Below, in pieces: positions 18,234 through 27,631 of a stretch of 60,879 nucleotides of DNA; the stretch's first letter is position 1; every line of letters starts with the position of its first letter. Source of the DNA: CAYPLH01 sp964411505 (lineage in GTDB: Bacteria > Bacillota > Clostridia > CAYPLH01 > DUMO01); NCBI GenBank assembly GCA_964411505.1, contig CAYPLH010000021.1, forward strand, positions 1 to 60,879, written 5' to 3'. Made by a program: the position numbers and the translations under genes. The notes under the pieces are model-generated. The model saw only the letters and a program-made list of their open reading frames with translations. It did no database searches and was not told where the DNA came from.

Positions 18234-18611
18234 TTAATTTCCAGGTTTTTTATACATGTCCAACTTTCTCAGCAAATAGTTCATTTCCTTTTTTATATCA
18301 TCAAAAAGAGGAATATCTTCCTTTTTTCTTGATACAATTACTATGTCATACCCTCTTTTTAATGATCCTTCAACCAACCTGTAATTTTCTTTAACAAGTC
18401 TTCTTATCCTATTCCTTGTTACGGCCTTCCCAACCTTTTTACTTATTGTGATCCCAATTCTGTTCATATCCATATTATTATTTAAAACATATATGACTAA
18501 ATATTTAGTAGCCAGAAATCTGCCACGTTTATAAACTCTCGCAAACTCATAGTTTTTTTTTAATGGAACTGTAACAATCATATCCATCATTCTTTCATTA
18601 CCATTTAACAA
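18234..18611 (-). CDS. rnpA: ribonuclease P protein component
   Basis: The protein subunit binds RNase P RNA and the 5' leader of pre-tRNA. The basic signature is AVTRNRIRRLVKENYR, with the conserved RVYKRG region before it. The start is uncertain: the frame opens at a TTG (18611), with internal ATGs at 18590, 18587 and 18581; the core domain begins about 15 residues in. It lies downstream of rpmH, as is usual. Confidence 0.94.
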   Translation of the reverse strand: MLNGNERMMDMIVTVPLKKNYEFARVYKRGRFLATKYLVIYVLNNNMDMNRIGITISKKVGKAVTRNRIRRLVKENYRLVEGSLKRGYDIVIVSRKKEDIPLFDDIKKEMNYLLRKLDMYKKPGN

Positions 18612-18724
18612 ACAATAAAACCTCTCAACGTGCAGAACCTCTATCTATAGCGGTATTTTCGAAGAACCATTCTAACGAAAAATCTGGATATCTTTTAACC
18701 TAATAGATCACAATTTATACTATC

Positions 18725-18859
18725 TTATGCAGATAGAACTTTTCTTCCTTTAAGCCTGCGCCTTCTTAGTACTTTTCTTCCACTAGAAGTTTTCATTCTT
18801 TTTCTAAAACCATGTTCTTTTTTTCTTTGCCTTTTTTTGGGTTGATATGTCCTAAGCAT
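18725..18859 (-). CDS. rpmH: 50S ribosomal protein L34
   Basis: A 44-residue very basic protein reading MLRTYQPKKRQRKKEHGFRK at its start and ending RRRLKGRKVLSA, which is the L34 sequence. A strong GGGGGTG lies seven bases before ATG 18859. It is the first gene leftward from oriC and probably starts the rpmH-rnpA-yidD-yidC-jag transcript. Confidence 0.97.
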   Translation of the reverse strand: MLRTYQPKKRQRKKEHGFRKRMKTSSGRKVLRRRRLKGRKVLSA

Positions 18860-19550
18860 AACTATAACACCCCCTATTCCTTTTGTGTTGTAAATCGTCT
18901 AAAATTATTTTAAAAGTTTATAACAACGACAACGGTTATGCAACAAAAATTCGTCATTCATAAACTCCGACGTCTCAATCCATTAAATTATATATTATTG
19001 ATTTATGTCATGTCAAGGAACATAAAAGTGTCAAAAATACTTATTTTGAAAGCTAGTTATATTATGATAAAATAATATACGATACATGATATGGTGCTTT
19101 ATTATTAAGGCTATACCAAATGTTGTCAATATCCCAATAATACTACGAAAACTGTGTGAATAAAAATGTATATACGCAAAAAAAAAGTTATTAAATTCAC
19201 ATAATTAACAAATAATCGCGAATTTCTTTGAATACATTCATTAAGTTCAATTATCTTGTGGATAACTTAATTTTTCAATATTGAATACCTTATTTTTTTT
19301 TGATATATTATACATTGTTAGCGGTTTGGACAATCTTACTTTATTATGTATTTACCTAAAATCACTTTCACGTGCATTTTATATATGATTTTTCTCCATA
19401 TGTAAGATGCTTATGTTTATACAAATGTTACCGCAGATAAAATTACTTTAAATTACCAAAGAAAATAATATTTATTAAAGGATATTAAGAAAGCTTTTGT
19501 GCTCTTAAGCTATATACTATTTTTTTATAATTTTAGGAGAGATTTATATT
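18860..19550. other. oriC, left part (rpmH-dnaA intergenic)
   Basis: A 691-bp AT-rich region between divergent rpmH and dnaA. A perfect DnaA box TGTGGATAA is at 19257-19265 and a one-mismatch box TGTGAATAA at 19155-19163. Promoters for rpmH and dnaA must lie here, as must much of the initiator-binding DNA. A CACGTG at 19369 matches only half a parS site. Confidence 0.8.
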
Positions 19551-20870
19551 ATGTCACGACAACTTAACGATACCTGGAAAAAAACGCTAGAACTATTAGA
19601 GAATGAGCTTACTTCCATAAGCTTTAACACATGGATTCAGACAATTGAACCTGTTTCTATCAGTTCAAGTACTATTACTTTAAAGGTCACATCAGTATTT
19701 CACAAGGGAATATTAGATTCAAGATATAGGCTTCTTATTGAAAATGCAGTTAATCAAGCAACATCCAAAGAATACATAATAAAAATAGTAACATCAGAAA
19801 TGCAAGAAACCTATAATCAAAATGATAATACAAACGATGATAACGGGGTTTCTTTACTCCACCCTAAGTATACCTTTGATACATTTGTAATAGGTAACAG
19901 CAACAGATTTGCACATGCTGCATCACTTGCGGTTGCAGAAGCCCCAGCTCGAGCATATAACCCTTTATTTTTGTATGGTGGAGTTGGTCTTGGAAAAACT
20001 CACCTTATGCATGCCATAGGTCACTATGTCCTTACCAATAATCCATCTTTGAGGGTTTTATATGTTACTTCAGAAAAATTTACAAATGAGCTTATTAATG
20101 CTATTAAAGATGATAGAAATGTAGAATTTAGAAATAAATACCGTAATATTGATGTTTTGTTAATTGATGACATTCAGTTCATTGTAGGTAAAGAAAGAAC
20201 CCAGGAAGAGTTTTTTCATACATTTAATACTCTTTATGATGCTAATAAACAAATTATTATTTCAAGTGACAAACCTCCAAAGGATATAATAACACTCGAA
20301 GAAAGACTTCGCTCAAGATTTGAGTGGGGGCTAACCGCAGATATTCAATCACCAGATTTAGAAACCCGAATTGCAATATTAAGAAAAAAGGAGCAACTTG
20401 AAAACCTGAATGTTCCTGATGAAATAATGGTATTTATAGCTGATAAAATAGCATCAAACATTCGTGAGTTAGAAGGAGCTTTAAACAAAATTATTGCCTA
20501 TTCTCTGCTTACAAAAAATGAAATCACTTTAGACCTTGCAGCTGAGGTCTTAAAAGATATTCTTTCTTCTAATAGAAAAGAAATTACGACTACATCCATT
20601 ATGAAAGCAGTATCACGTTTCTTTGATTTAAATACAGAAGATATGAAGTCAAAGAAGAGAAATAGAAGCATATCTCATCCCAGACAGATTGCCATGTATT
20701 TAACGCGTGATCTTACAGACCTCTCTCTACCTAAGATTGGAGAAGCCTATGGAGGAAGGGATCACACTACTGTAATGCACGCATGTGATAAAATTATCAA
20801 TGAAATAGAAACAAATTCTGAAACCAGAAGAACAGTAAACGAACTAAAGCGAATTATTAAAGGAAATTAA
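19551..20870 (+). CDS. dnaA: chromosomal replication initiator DnaA
   Basis: DnaA is an AAA+ initiator that binds DnaA boxes and melts oriC. The 439-residue protein has N-domain I, Walker A GGVGLGKTHL, Walker B VLLIDDIQF, and the domain IV DNA-binding signature GRDHTTVMHACDKI. AGGAGAG precedes ATG 19551. It is flanked on both sides by regions with DnaA boxes. Confidence 0.99.
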   Translation: MSRQLNDTWKKTLELLENELTSISFNTWIQTIEPVSISSSTITLKVTSVFHKGILDSRYRLLIENAVNQATSKEYIIKIVTSEMQETYNQNDNTNDDNGVSLLHPKYTFDTFVIGNSNRFAHAASLAVAEAPARAYNPLFLYGGVGLGKTHLMHAIGHYVLTNNPSLRVLYVTSEKFTNELINAIKDDRNVEFRNKYRNIDVLLIDDIQFIVGKERTQEEFFHTFNTLYDANKQIIISSDKPPKDIITLEERLRSRFEWGLTADIQSPDLETRIAILRKKEQLENLNVPDEIMVFIADKIASNIRELEGALNKIIAYSLLTKNEITLDLAAEVLKDILSSNRKEITTTSIMKAVSRFFDLNTEDMKSKKRNRSISHPRQIAMYLTRDLTDLSLPKIGEAYGGRDHTTVMHACDKIINEIETNSETRRTVNELKRIIKGN

Positions 20871-21418
20871 TTTTTTTTGAGTCAGGGGTAATTTAAGAAT
20901 TAACGTTGTAGTACTAACCAGAAGATTTAAAAATTAAATATTTTGTTTGTATAAGCTAGTTGTTAGTTAGGAATTTGGAAACAATAGGATTTTTTGTAGA
21001 ACAAGAGTGTAAGTTGAATCTTTATTATATTAGGTTATTAACAACCTAAATTATATTTTTGTGGATAACACTCAAAAACATCTGCGTTTACTGCGTTTAA
21101 CATCTTTTTTTTTAACTTTTATGTGCTAATTTGCAACCTTGCTTAAATACCAGCAAATTCACCTTTTTTCGACTTTTAGGTTTTTGTTTTTTTTTTATAG
21201 TTTGTTTGATTGTTAATAGTTTTCTTGTTGAAAAACTATCAAAAAATTAATATAATGTTTAATTGTTAAATAGAAATACATTTTGTCAACCACAAAACTA
21301 ACAGGCTAAAGTTAACTTATGCCTGTTATAGACATACTTTTACACAGAACTAACAAGGCCTACTACTACTACTACTGATTTTATTATATTAAATAATATA
21401 TAAGGAGATGCATCTTTT
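20871..21418. other. oriC, right part (dnaA-dnaN intergenic)
   Basis: 548 bp of very AT-rich DNA with runs of T or A. One perfect DnaA box TGTGGATAA lies at 21060-21068. A bipartite origin flanking dnaA is usual in Firmicutes, and the thymine-rich tracts here are candidates for the unwinding element. A TAC triplet run is at 21361-21375. Confidence 0.75.
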
Positions 21419-22519
21419 ATGAAAATAATTTGCTCAAAAGAAGATCTACATATGGGAATTAATGTTGTACAAAAGGCAGTATCAACAAAAAGCACACTAC
21501 AAATTCTTGAAGGAATTTTAGTTGAAGCAGGTGATACTTTAAAATTGACCGGAAATGATTTGGAAATAGGCATTGAAGCAACAGTAAATGCTAATATCAT
21601 TGAACAAGGGTCATTTGTAGTTAATTCAAAAATAATCGGTGAAATAGTAAGAAAACTACCTGATTCTGAAATTAGCATGGTCTATAACAACGAAGAAGCA
21701 ATTTTAAATATTGAATCTGGCAATTCACATTTTAGAATTAGAACAATGTCTCCAGAAGGTTTTCCGGCACTTCCTGAAGTAAGGAAAGAGAACAGCTTTG
21801 CAATAAACAGAATTATACTTAAAGATATGATACGTCAAACCATATTTAGTGTAGGGACAGATGAGTACAGACCTATTCTAACAGGTGTATTGATTGAGTA
21901 TAAAGATGGAGAGTTGAATTTTGTTTCGCTAGATGGTTTTAGAATTGCTAAGAGAAGTCTTGAAATTGAAGCAAACATAGAAAATTTTAATCTTGTTGTA
22001 CCGGGTAAGACGCTTAACGAAATTTCTAAAGTGCTACAAGCTCAAGAAGGTAATGTATATATATATAACTCAAACAATCAAATCTTGTTTGATGCTGGTA
22101 GTTTTAAGGTAGTATCCAGATTGCTAGAAGGAGAATTTTTTAATTACAGAAGTGCGATTCCTAATGATTATGAAACTAAAATTACAGTAGATACTCACGA
22201 ATTAATGAGTAGTATAGAAAGAGCATCACTTATGACAACGGGTGAACAAGAAAAAAACTATCCAGTAGATTTTAATATAGCAGATGATAAGCTTATTGTT
22301 ACTTCAAATACAACAAAAGGCTCAGTTAGGGAAGAGATAAGATTAGAGATGGAAGGTTCTGATCTTAAAATATCATTTAATCCGGCATACTTTATAGATG
22401 CTTTAAGAGTGATTGACGAAAAAAAGGTTAATATCCTTTTTAGAAGTATTGGTGCCTGCACGATAACGCCTATTGAGGGTAACGAATTTGTTTATATGAT
22501 ATTACCTCTATTAAAGTAA
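21419..22519 (+). CDS. dnaN: DNA polymerase III sliding clamp (beta)
   Basis: The beta clamp tethers polymerase to DNA as a ring-shaped dimer. 366 residues match the three-domain clamp length; it starts MKIICSKEDLHMGINVVQKA and ends with the typical YMILPLLK. AAGGAG precedes the ATG. Only 34 bp separate it from recF, so the S4-domain gene yaaA seen here in Bacillus is absent. Confidence 0.98.
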   Translation: MKIICSKEDLHMGINVVQKAVSTKSTLQILEGILVEAGDTLKLTGNDLEIGIEATVNANIIEQGSFVVNSKIIGEIVRKLPDSEISMVYNNEEAILNIESGNSHFRIRTMSPEGFPALPEVRKENSFAINRIILKDMIRQTIFSVGTDEYRPILTGVLIEYKDGELNFVSLDGFRIAKRSLEIEANIENFNLVVPGKTLNEISKVLQAQEGNVYIYNSNNQILFDAGSFKVVSRLLEGEFFNYRSAIPNDYETKITVDTHELMSSIERASLMTTGEQEKNYPVDFNIADDKLIVTSNTTKGSVREEIRLEMEGSDLKISFNPAYFIDALRVIDEKKVNILFRSIGACTITPIEGNEFVYMILPLLK

Positions 22520-22553
22520 AAGCTTAAGAGGAGTTTAAAAAGGGAGTAAAAAT

Positions 22554-23657
22554 TTGATAGTAAAACGCCTGAAGCTTATAAATTTTAGAAATTATGAAGA
22601 GCTAAATATTGATTTTTCTGATAATTACAACTTAATTTATGGTGATAATGCTCAAGGAAAAACAAATATTATTGAGGCTCTTTTTTTCTGTGCAACAGGA
22701 CGTTCTCACAGAACAACACGTGATAGTGAGCTTATAAAATTAAATGAAAATAATTTTTACATTAAATTGGATTTAGAACACGAAGCTTATGAGAAAAATA
22801 TTGAAATTGGTTATGACAAAAAGCATAAGAAGATAAAAATAAATGGAAGTCCTATAAGAAAAATAGGTGACTTAATGGGAAACCTATGTGCAGTGATGTT
22901 TTCGCCTGAAGATTTGATGATTATAAAAGAAGGTCCTGCAGCAAGGAGAAGACTAATTGATATTACAATAAGTCAGTTAAGGCCAGTTTATTTTTTTAAC
23001 CTACAGCAATATTACAAAGTATTAGAGCAGAGGAATAATCTTCTAAAGAGCATTAAAAAGGACAAAAACCTTTTGGATACGCTAGATGTATGGAATCAAA
23101 ATCTTGTAAATATAGGCACTAAAATTATTATAGAAAGAGATAAGTTTATAAAGAAATTAAACAAATATTCTTATGAAAAACACTTAAAACTTACAAATAA
23201 TGAAGAGGAAATAGAAATTGTTTACAGTCCTTCCATTAGGTGTGAAAGCTATGAGAATCAAAACTTGGTTAAGAATATATTTTTAAAAAATTTGGAAAGA
23301 CTAAAAGCTAGCGAATTAATGGTTGGAACAACTATGTGCGGTCCTCAAAGAGACGATATGGATATTTCATTTAACGCAAATAATCTAAAGGTTTATGGAT
23401 CACAAGGACAGCAACGAACTGCAATTCTTACTATGAAGCTTGCAACAATTGATGTTATACAAGAAGAGAATGGTCAAAAGCCTATTTTGCTTTTGGATGA
23501 TGTTATGTCTGAGCTAGATGAGAAAAGACAGGGATATTTATATGAAAATTTAGTTAAGTTGCAGACCTTTGTTACAACTACAGAAAAAAAAGTTGATTTT
23601 AAAAATAGAGGAGAAAAGATATTTAAGGTAGTAGATGGCAGAGTATTTGTCGAATAA
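22554..23657 (+). CDS. recF: DNA replication and repair protein RecF
   Basis: RecF is an SMC-like ATPase that helps load RecA at gaps. The 367-residue protein has Walker A GDNAQGKTNIIEAL, the ABC-type signature GSQGQQRTAILTMKLA and Walker B PILLLDDVMSELD. It starts with TTG behind AAAGGGAG. Confidence 0.97.
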   Translation: MIVKRLKLINFRNYEELNIDFSDNYNLIYGDNAQGKTNIIEALFFCATGRSHRTTRDSELIKLNENNFYIKLDLEHEAYEKNIEIGYDKKHKKIKINGSPIRKIGDLMGNLCAVMFSPEDLMIIKEGPAARRRLIDITISQLRPVYFFNLQQYYKVLEQRNNLLKSIKKDKNLLDTLDVWNQNLVNIGTKIIIERDKFIKKLNKYSYEKHLKLTNNEEEIEIVYSPSIRCESYENQNLVKNIFLKNLERLKASELMVGTTMCGPQRDDMDISFNANNLKVYGSQGQQRTAILTMKLATIDVIQEENGQKPILLLDDVMSELDEKRQGYLYENLVKLQTFVTTTEKKVDFKNRGEKIFKVVDGRVFVE

Positions 23658-23664
23658 GTCAAGT

Positions 23665-23717
23665 TAGGCATAATGTTTAAGATATGATAGATAGGCATAA
23701 TGTTTAAGATATGATAG
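23665..23717. repeat. 26-bp direct repeat, two copies
   Basis: TAGGCATAATGTTTAAGATA plus TGATAG occurs at 23665-23690 and again at 23692-23717, separated by one base. It lies in the recF-remB gap. Each copy carries a TATGAT that could serve as a -10 element, so this may be a duplicated promoter for remB. Confidence 0.85.
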
Positions 23718-23787
23718 AATATACTTAGGAAATTAACGATTAGAATTCGATATGCTTCTTTGAAAAAGCATATGGTGGAGGCTAGAG

Positions 23788-24060
23788 ATGTTCTTACATT
23801 TAGGTGGAAATGTTGTGGTACCAAATAAAAATATAATTGCAATTTTTGATCTTGATAAATCAACTATTTCTAAAGATACTAGGGAATTTTTAAAAATTGC
23901 CGAAGAAGAAGGATTTATTGAAGCAATATCTGACGACTTACCAAAATCTTTTATTATAACTGAAACAGATAAAAAGAGTAAAATATACCTTTCCCCAATT
24001 TCTTCTTTGACTCTAAAAAAGAGGTCGGATACAAAAGGAAGCATTAACAAATTAAGTTAG
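23788..24060 (+). CDS. remB: RemB/YaaB-like regulator (DUF370)
   Basis: A 90-residue protein starting MFLHLGGNVVVPNKNIIAIF, which matches the YaaB/RemB family. Members are reported as extracellular-matrix regulators. Position between recF and gyrB is conserved with Bacillus. A GGTGGAGG ribosome site precedes the ATG. Confidence 0.88.
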   Translation: MFLHLGGNVVVPNKNIIAIFDLDKSTISKDTREFLKIAEEEGFIEAISDDLPKSFIITETDKKSKIYLSPISSLTLKKRSDTKGSINKLS

Positions 24061-24179
24061 TTAATGAACACGCAATATTATAAAAAATACTGTTATTTAT
24101 CAATAAGATAAATATAATATAGATTGAAACGATATGAAAAAATTAATGGATAGTGGAAATACAAGGAGGATTGAAATAT

Positions 24180-26108
24180 ATGAATGATATTATTGATGGA
24201 AAAATGTACGAAGACGAGCAAATTCAAGTTTTGGAAGGACTTGAAGCGGTTAGAAAAAGACCAGGTATGTATATCGGAAGCACTTCATTAAGAGGACTAC
24301 ATCATCTAATATATGAAATTGTTGCCAATAGTGTTGATGAAGCATTAGCAGGAAGATGTGACAAAATAGAAGTTATTTTAAAGAAGGATGATATGGTTAC
24401 AGTAATTGACAATGGAGGCGGTATTCCTGTAGGATTACACCCAAAACTTGGAATCCCTACAATTGAGGTTGTTCATACTATACTTCATGCTGGAGGAAAG
24501 TTTGGAAGTGGTGCGTACAAAGTATCTGGTGGATTACATGGAGTGGGTGCATCTGTTGTGAACGCTTTATCTGAGTATATGGAGGTTGAAGTAGCCAGAG
24601 GCGGAAAAATTTATAAACAAGTTTACTCAAGAGGCAAAGCTATTACTAATGTCGAGATTGTCGGAGAAACTGAATTAACTGGAACAAAGACAACTTTCAA
24701 ACCTGACAGTGAAATATTTGAAGAAATTGATTTCGATTATGACTCACTTATAATAAATGCCAGAGAAATGGCGTTTTTAAATAAAAGTATTTCATTTATT
24801 ATAAAAGATGAAAGAGGAGAAGAACCCGTTGTAAATGAATTAAAGTATGATGGTGGTATCATATCTTTTGTTGAATATATAAATAGAAATAAGGGAGTAT
24901 TACATGATAAACCTATATATATAACAGGTGAAAGGGAAGATGCAAGTTTAGAAATTGCCATGCAGTACAATGACTCTTATGCAGAGGGAATTTTTGCATA
25001 TGCTAATAATACTGCTACAACTGAAGGCGGAACTCATTTAACTGGATTTAAATCTGGACTGACAAAAGTAATTAATGATTATGCAAAAAAGTTTAATTTT
25101 TTAAAAGATAGCGATAAAAACCTTTCAGGTGAAGATACTAGAGAAGGATTGACAAGCATAATAAGTGTAAAGCTTGCAGAACCGCAATTTGAAGGACAAA
25201 CTAAAACAAAATTAGGTAATAGTGAAATTAGAAGTTTTGTAGAAAATATGGTAAGTGAAAAGGTTGCAGCTTATCTAGAAGAAAATCCAAAAGTTGCAAA
25301 AGCTATTTTGGAAAAGACTCTAAATGCCGCAAGAGCAAGGGAAGCTGCTAGACGTGCAAGGGAACTAACAAGAAGGAAAAATGTTTTAGAAAACACTACT
25401 TTACCTGGCAAACTAGCTGATTGTTCTGAAAAGGATCCTGCATTAACAGAAGTTTTTATTGTTGAAGGAGATTCTGCAGGGGGTTCAGCAAAACAAGGCA
25501 GGGATAGAAGATATCAAGCGATACTTCCATTATGGGGAAAAATGCTAAATGTCGAAAAGTCTAGAATAGATAAAGTGTATCAGAACGAAAAATTATTACC
25601 AGTTATATTGGCTTTAGGAACAAGTATAGGAGAAGATTTCGATATTACCAAACTAAGATATCACAAGATAATAATTATGGCAGACGCAGATGTTGATGGT
25701 GCACATATTAGGTGCCTTTTATTAACTTTCTTTTTTAGATACATGAGGGAACTAATTGAACAGGGGTATGTATATATAGCGCAACCTCCTTTATACAAAG
25801 TTACTAAAGGCAAAGAAGAAGTGTATGTATATAATGATAAAGAGCTTGATAAAATATTGGAAGAAAAGGGCTGGAAAAAAGGAGAAGGTAATTTAACACT
25901 GCAAAGGTTTAAAGGACTTGGAGAAATGAACCATGACCAGTTATGGGATACTACTATGAATCCTGAGAGAAGGACTATACTAAAAGTTGACTTGGATAAT
26001 GCTCGTGCTGCTAGTGATACAGTAAGTGATTTGATGGGTGAAAAAGTTGAACCAAGAAAAGCATTTATTCACACACATGCAAGAAATGTACGAAACTTAG
26101 ATATTTAA
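24180..26108 (+). CDS. gyrB: DNA gyrase subunit B
   Basis: The ATPase subunit of gyrase, 642 residues. It has the GHKL ATPase N-domain (GLEAVRKRPGMYIG, DNGGGIPV, GGLHGVGASVVNAL), the Toprim motif EGDSAGGSAKQGRDR and the DADVDGAHIR metal site. The frame is open to a GTG at 24153, but AAGGAGG at 24163-24169 sits downstream of that codon, so ATG 24180 is the start. gyrA does not follow; parS site 1 lies 46 bp beyond the stop. Confidence 0.98.
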   Translation: MNDIIDGKMYEDEQIQVLEGLEAVRKRPGMYIGSTSLRGLHHLIYEIVANSVDEALAGRCDKIEVILKKDDMVTVIDNGGGIPVGLHPKLGIPTIEVVHTILHAGGKFGSGAYKVSGGLHGVGASVVNALSEYMEVEVARGGKIYKQVYSRGKAITNVEIVGETELTGTKTTFKPDSEIFEEIDFDYDSLIINAREMAFLNKSISFIIKDERGEEPVVNELKYDGGIISFVEYINRNKGVLHDKPIYITGEREDASLEIAMQYNDSYAEGIFAYANNTATTEGGTHLTGFKSGLTKVINDYAKKFNFLKDSDKNLSGEDTREGLTSIISVKLAEPQFEGQTKTKLGNSEIRSFVENMVSEKVAAYLEENPKVAKAILEKTLNAARAREAARRARELTRRKNVLENTTLPGKLADCSEKDPALTEVFIVEGDSAGGSAKQGRDRRYQAILPLWGKMLNVEKSRIDKVYQNEKLLPVILALGTSIGEDFDITKLRYHKIIIMADADVDGAHIRCLLLTFFFRYMRELIEQGYVYIAQPPLYKVTKGKEEVYVYNDKELDKILEEKGWKKGEGNLTLQRFKGLGEMNHDQLWDTTMNPERRTILKVDLDNARAASDTVSDLMGEKVEPRKAFIHTHARNVRNLDI

Positions 26109-26153
26109 GCTTATGGCTGTATTGTATTATTTAAAAAGACTAAGGGTATTTTC

Positions 26154-26183
26154 AAAAGAATGTTTCACGTGAAACATTCTTTT
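26154..26183. promoter_or_regulatory. parS site 1 inside a 30-bp perfect palindrome
   Basis: The 16-bp core TGTTTCACGTGAAACA (26161-26176) fits the Firmicutes parS consensus for ParB/Spo0J. It is extended to 30 bp by AAAAGAA / TTCTTTT arms. Because it ends in TTCTTTT just after gyrB, it might also act as a terminator hairpin. Confidence 0.92.
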
Positions 26184-26186
26184 GTT

Positions 26187-26218
26187 ATTGTCTAGGAAAG
26201 TATACTTTCCTAGACAAT
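26187..26218. repeat. 32-bp perfect palindrome
   Basis: ATTGTCTAGGAAAGTA followed by its exact reverse complement, with no loop. It lies four bases after parS site 1. The protein or process it serves is unknown. Confidence 0.9.
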
Positions 26219-26261
26219 GGGGATTGCAAAGGGGAAGCCCAATTACTGTTTAAGAAGGGTG

Positions 26262-26345
26262 CTTACGGATGCGGAGCATCCGTCTAAGGAAACCATAAGG
26301 TTCTCTAGCAAAAAAAAAGTGGCGAATCTCACTTTTTATTTTGCA
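26262..26345 (+). terminator. hairpin and rho-independent-type terminator
   Basis: The first stem ACGGATGC-GGA-GCATCCGT (26265-26283) is followed by AAAAAGTG (26314-26321) pairing with CACTTTTT (26330-26337), extended outside by GCAAAA/TTTTGC. The T-rich right side fits a terminator, possibly for gyrB read-through. Confidence 0.6.
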
Positions 26346-26383
26346 AACGGGTATTATTCAAGCACAGTTGTACATAGGTAGAA

Positions 26384-26640
26384 CAATCTGCTTTTTGATT
26401 ATGTATAGATATTGTTGAAGCAACAGAACAGGCTAATTATTTCGAGAAAACTAACTGTTCTTAGAATATAAAAATGCAATCGCTTTATATGCACCATCCG
26501 TGGCACATAAAGCTAAAAAAACATCCTGTTTTTTTTACCCATTTTAATATTCTACTCACCGAGTTTTCTGTCAAAATAAAGCCAATCGTACTATATGCTA
26601 CAACAATATCATCATAATTCTTCAGAGAAATTTATTCTTC
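26384..26640. repeat. MITE-like palindromic element, copy B
   Basis: It starts CAATCTGC (26384) and aligns with the reverse complement of copy A, including CAACAGAACAGGCTAATTAT, the GAATATAAAAATGC segment, a central CCATCCGTGG hairpin and AAAATAAAGCCAATCGT. The right end has decayed from GCAGATTG. It separates the gyrB terminator from parS site 2 and parA. Confidence 0.85.
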
Positions 26641-26678
26641 AGACTTTTTATATTTTTCACAGCTACTTGTGAATATAA

Positions 26679-26712
26679 CTATTAAATTGTTTCACGTGAA
26701 ACAATTTAATAG
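26679..26712. promoter_or_regulatory. parS site 2 inside a 34-bp perfect palindrome
   Basis: Core TGTTTCACGTGAAACA at 26688-26703, identical to site 1, extended by CTATTAAAT / ATTTAATAG arms. It lies 139 bp upstream of the parA start, so ParB bound here could also affect parAB transcription. Confidence 0.93.
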
Positions 26713-26850
26713 AATAACATGCAATTTTTTTGAAATTCATGATATAATAGTGATTATAAAAAATATGTCGCTTTTTAAACATGCGCGTGGGTTGAAATAT
26801 GATATAATATAAAACAGTAGAATTTAATGGAAATTTTAAAGGGGCTGATT

Positions 26851-27630
26851 ATGGTGGCAAAAGTTATTGCTCTTGCAAATCAAAAAGGGGGTGTAGGAAA
26901 AACAACTACTGCAGTAAATTTGAGTTCTTGTCTTGCCTATAGAGGCATGAAGGTTTTACTGATTGATACAGACCCACAAGGGAATGCGACTAGCGGTCTT
27001 GGCATTGATAAGGATCATTTACATAAATCTGTTTATGATGTACTGATTAATAGTGAAACAATAGCTGACATAATAGTTGATACTAAAATAGAAAAACTTA
27101 AAGTGTGTCCTTCAAATATACAGCTTGTTGGAGCAGAAATAGAACTGGTTTCAGTAATTTCACGTGAAACAAGACTTAAAGAAGCTATATCAAAGATAAA
27201 AGAAAACTTCGATTATGTAATTATTGATTGCCCTCCGTCATTAGGTTTGTTAACTATTAATGCATTAACAGCTGCTGATACAATACTTGTGCCAATTCAG
27301 TGTGAATACTACGCTCTTGAAGGGTTAAGTCAACTAATGAATACGGTAAAATTAGTTCAAAGACATTTAAATACTAAGCTGGAAGTTGAAGGTGTAGTTT
27401 TAACTATGTTTGATGCTAGAACAAATCTTTCTATACAAGTTGTTGAGGAAGTTAAAAAGCATTTTAAAAATAAAGTTTATAGAACAATTATTCCTCGAAA
27501 TGTAAGGTTAAGTGAAGCTCCAAGTTTTGGTCTTCCAATAATATTATATGATCCGAAATCTAAGGGAAGTGAGTGCTATTTAGAATTGGCTGGAGAAGTT
27601 ATAGAATATACTAAGGGGGTATCAAATTAA
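26851..27630 (+). CDS. parA: chromosome partitioning ATPase ParA (Soj)
   Basis: ParA/Soj is a Walker-type ATPase that works with ParB in origin segregation and, in Bacillus, regulates DnaA. The 259-residue protein has the deviant Walker A KGGVGKTTTAVNL and the DTDPQGNATSGLG motif. The frame opens at 26827, but AAAGGGG lies after that ATG, so ATG 26851 is chosen. A third, degenerate parS is inside this gene. Its stop is one base from the parB start. Confidence 0.96.
   Translation: MVAKVIALANQKGGVGKTTTAVNLSSCLAYRGMKVLLIDTDPQGNATSGLGIDKDHLHKSVYDVLINSETIADIIVDTKIEKLKVCPSNIQLVGAEIELVSVISRETRLKEAISKIKENFDYVIIDCPPSLGLLTINALTAADTILVPIQCEYYALEGLSQLMNTVKLVQRHLNTKLEVEGVVLTMFDARTNLSIQVVEEVKKHFKNKVYRTIIPRNVRLSEAPSFGLPIILYDPKSKGSECYLELAGEVIEYTKGVSN
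27156..27171. promoter_or_regulatory. parS-like site 3 within parA
   Basis: AATTTCACGTGAAACA matches 14 of 16 bases of the two perfect sites; both mismatches are at the first two positions. It encodes part of VISRETR, so it is constrained by the protein as well. ParB binding is likely but weaker. Confidence 0.7.
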
Positions 27631-27631
27631 G

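Noticed and set aside
19360..19376. CACGTG near dnaA as a further parS site
   Set aside because: Only the left half (TTTCACGTG) matches; the right half is CATTT.
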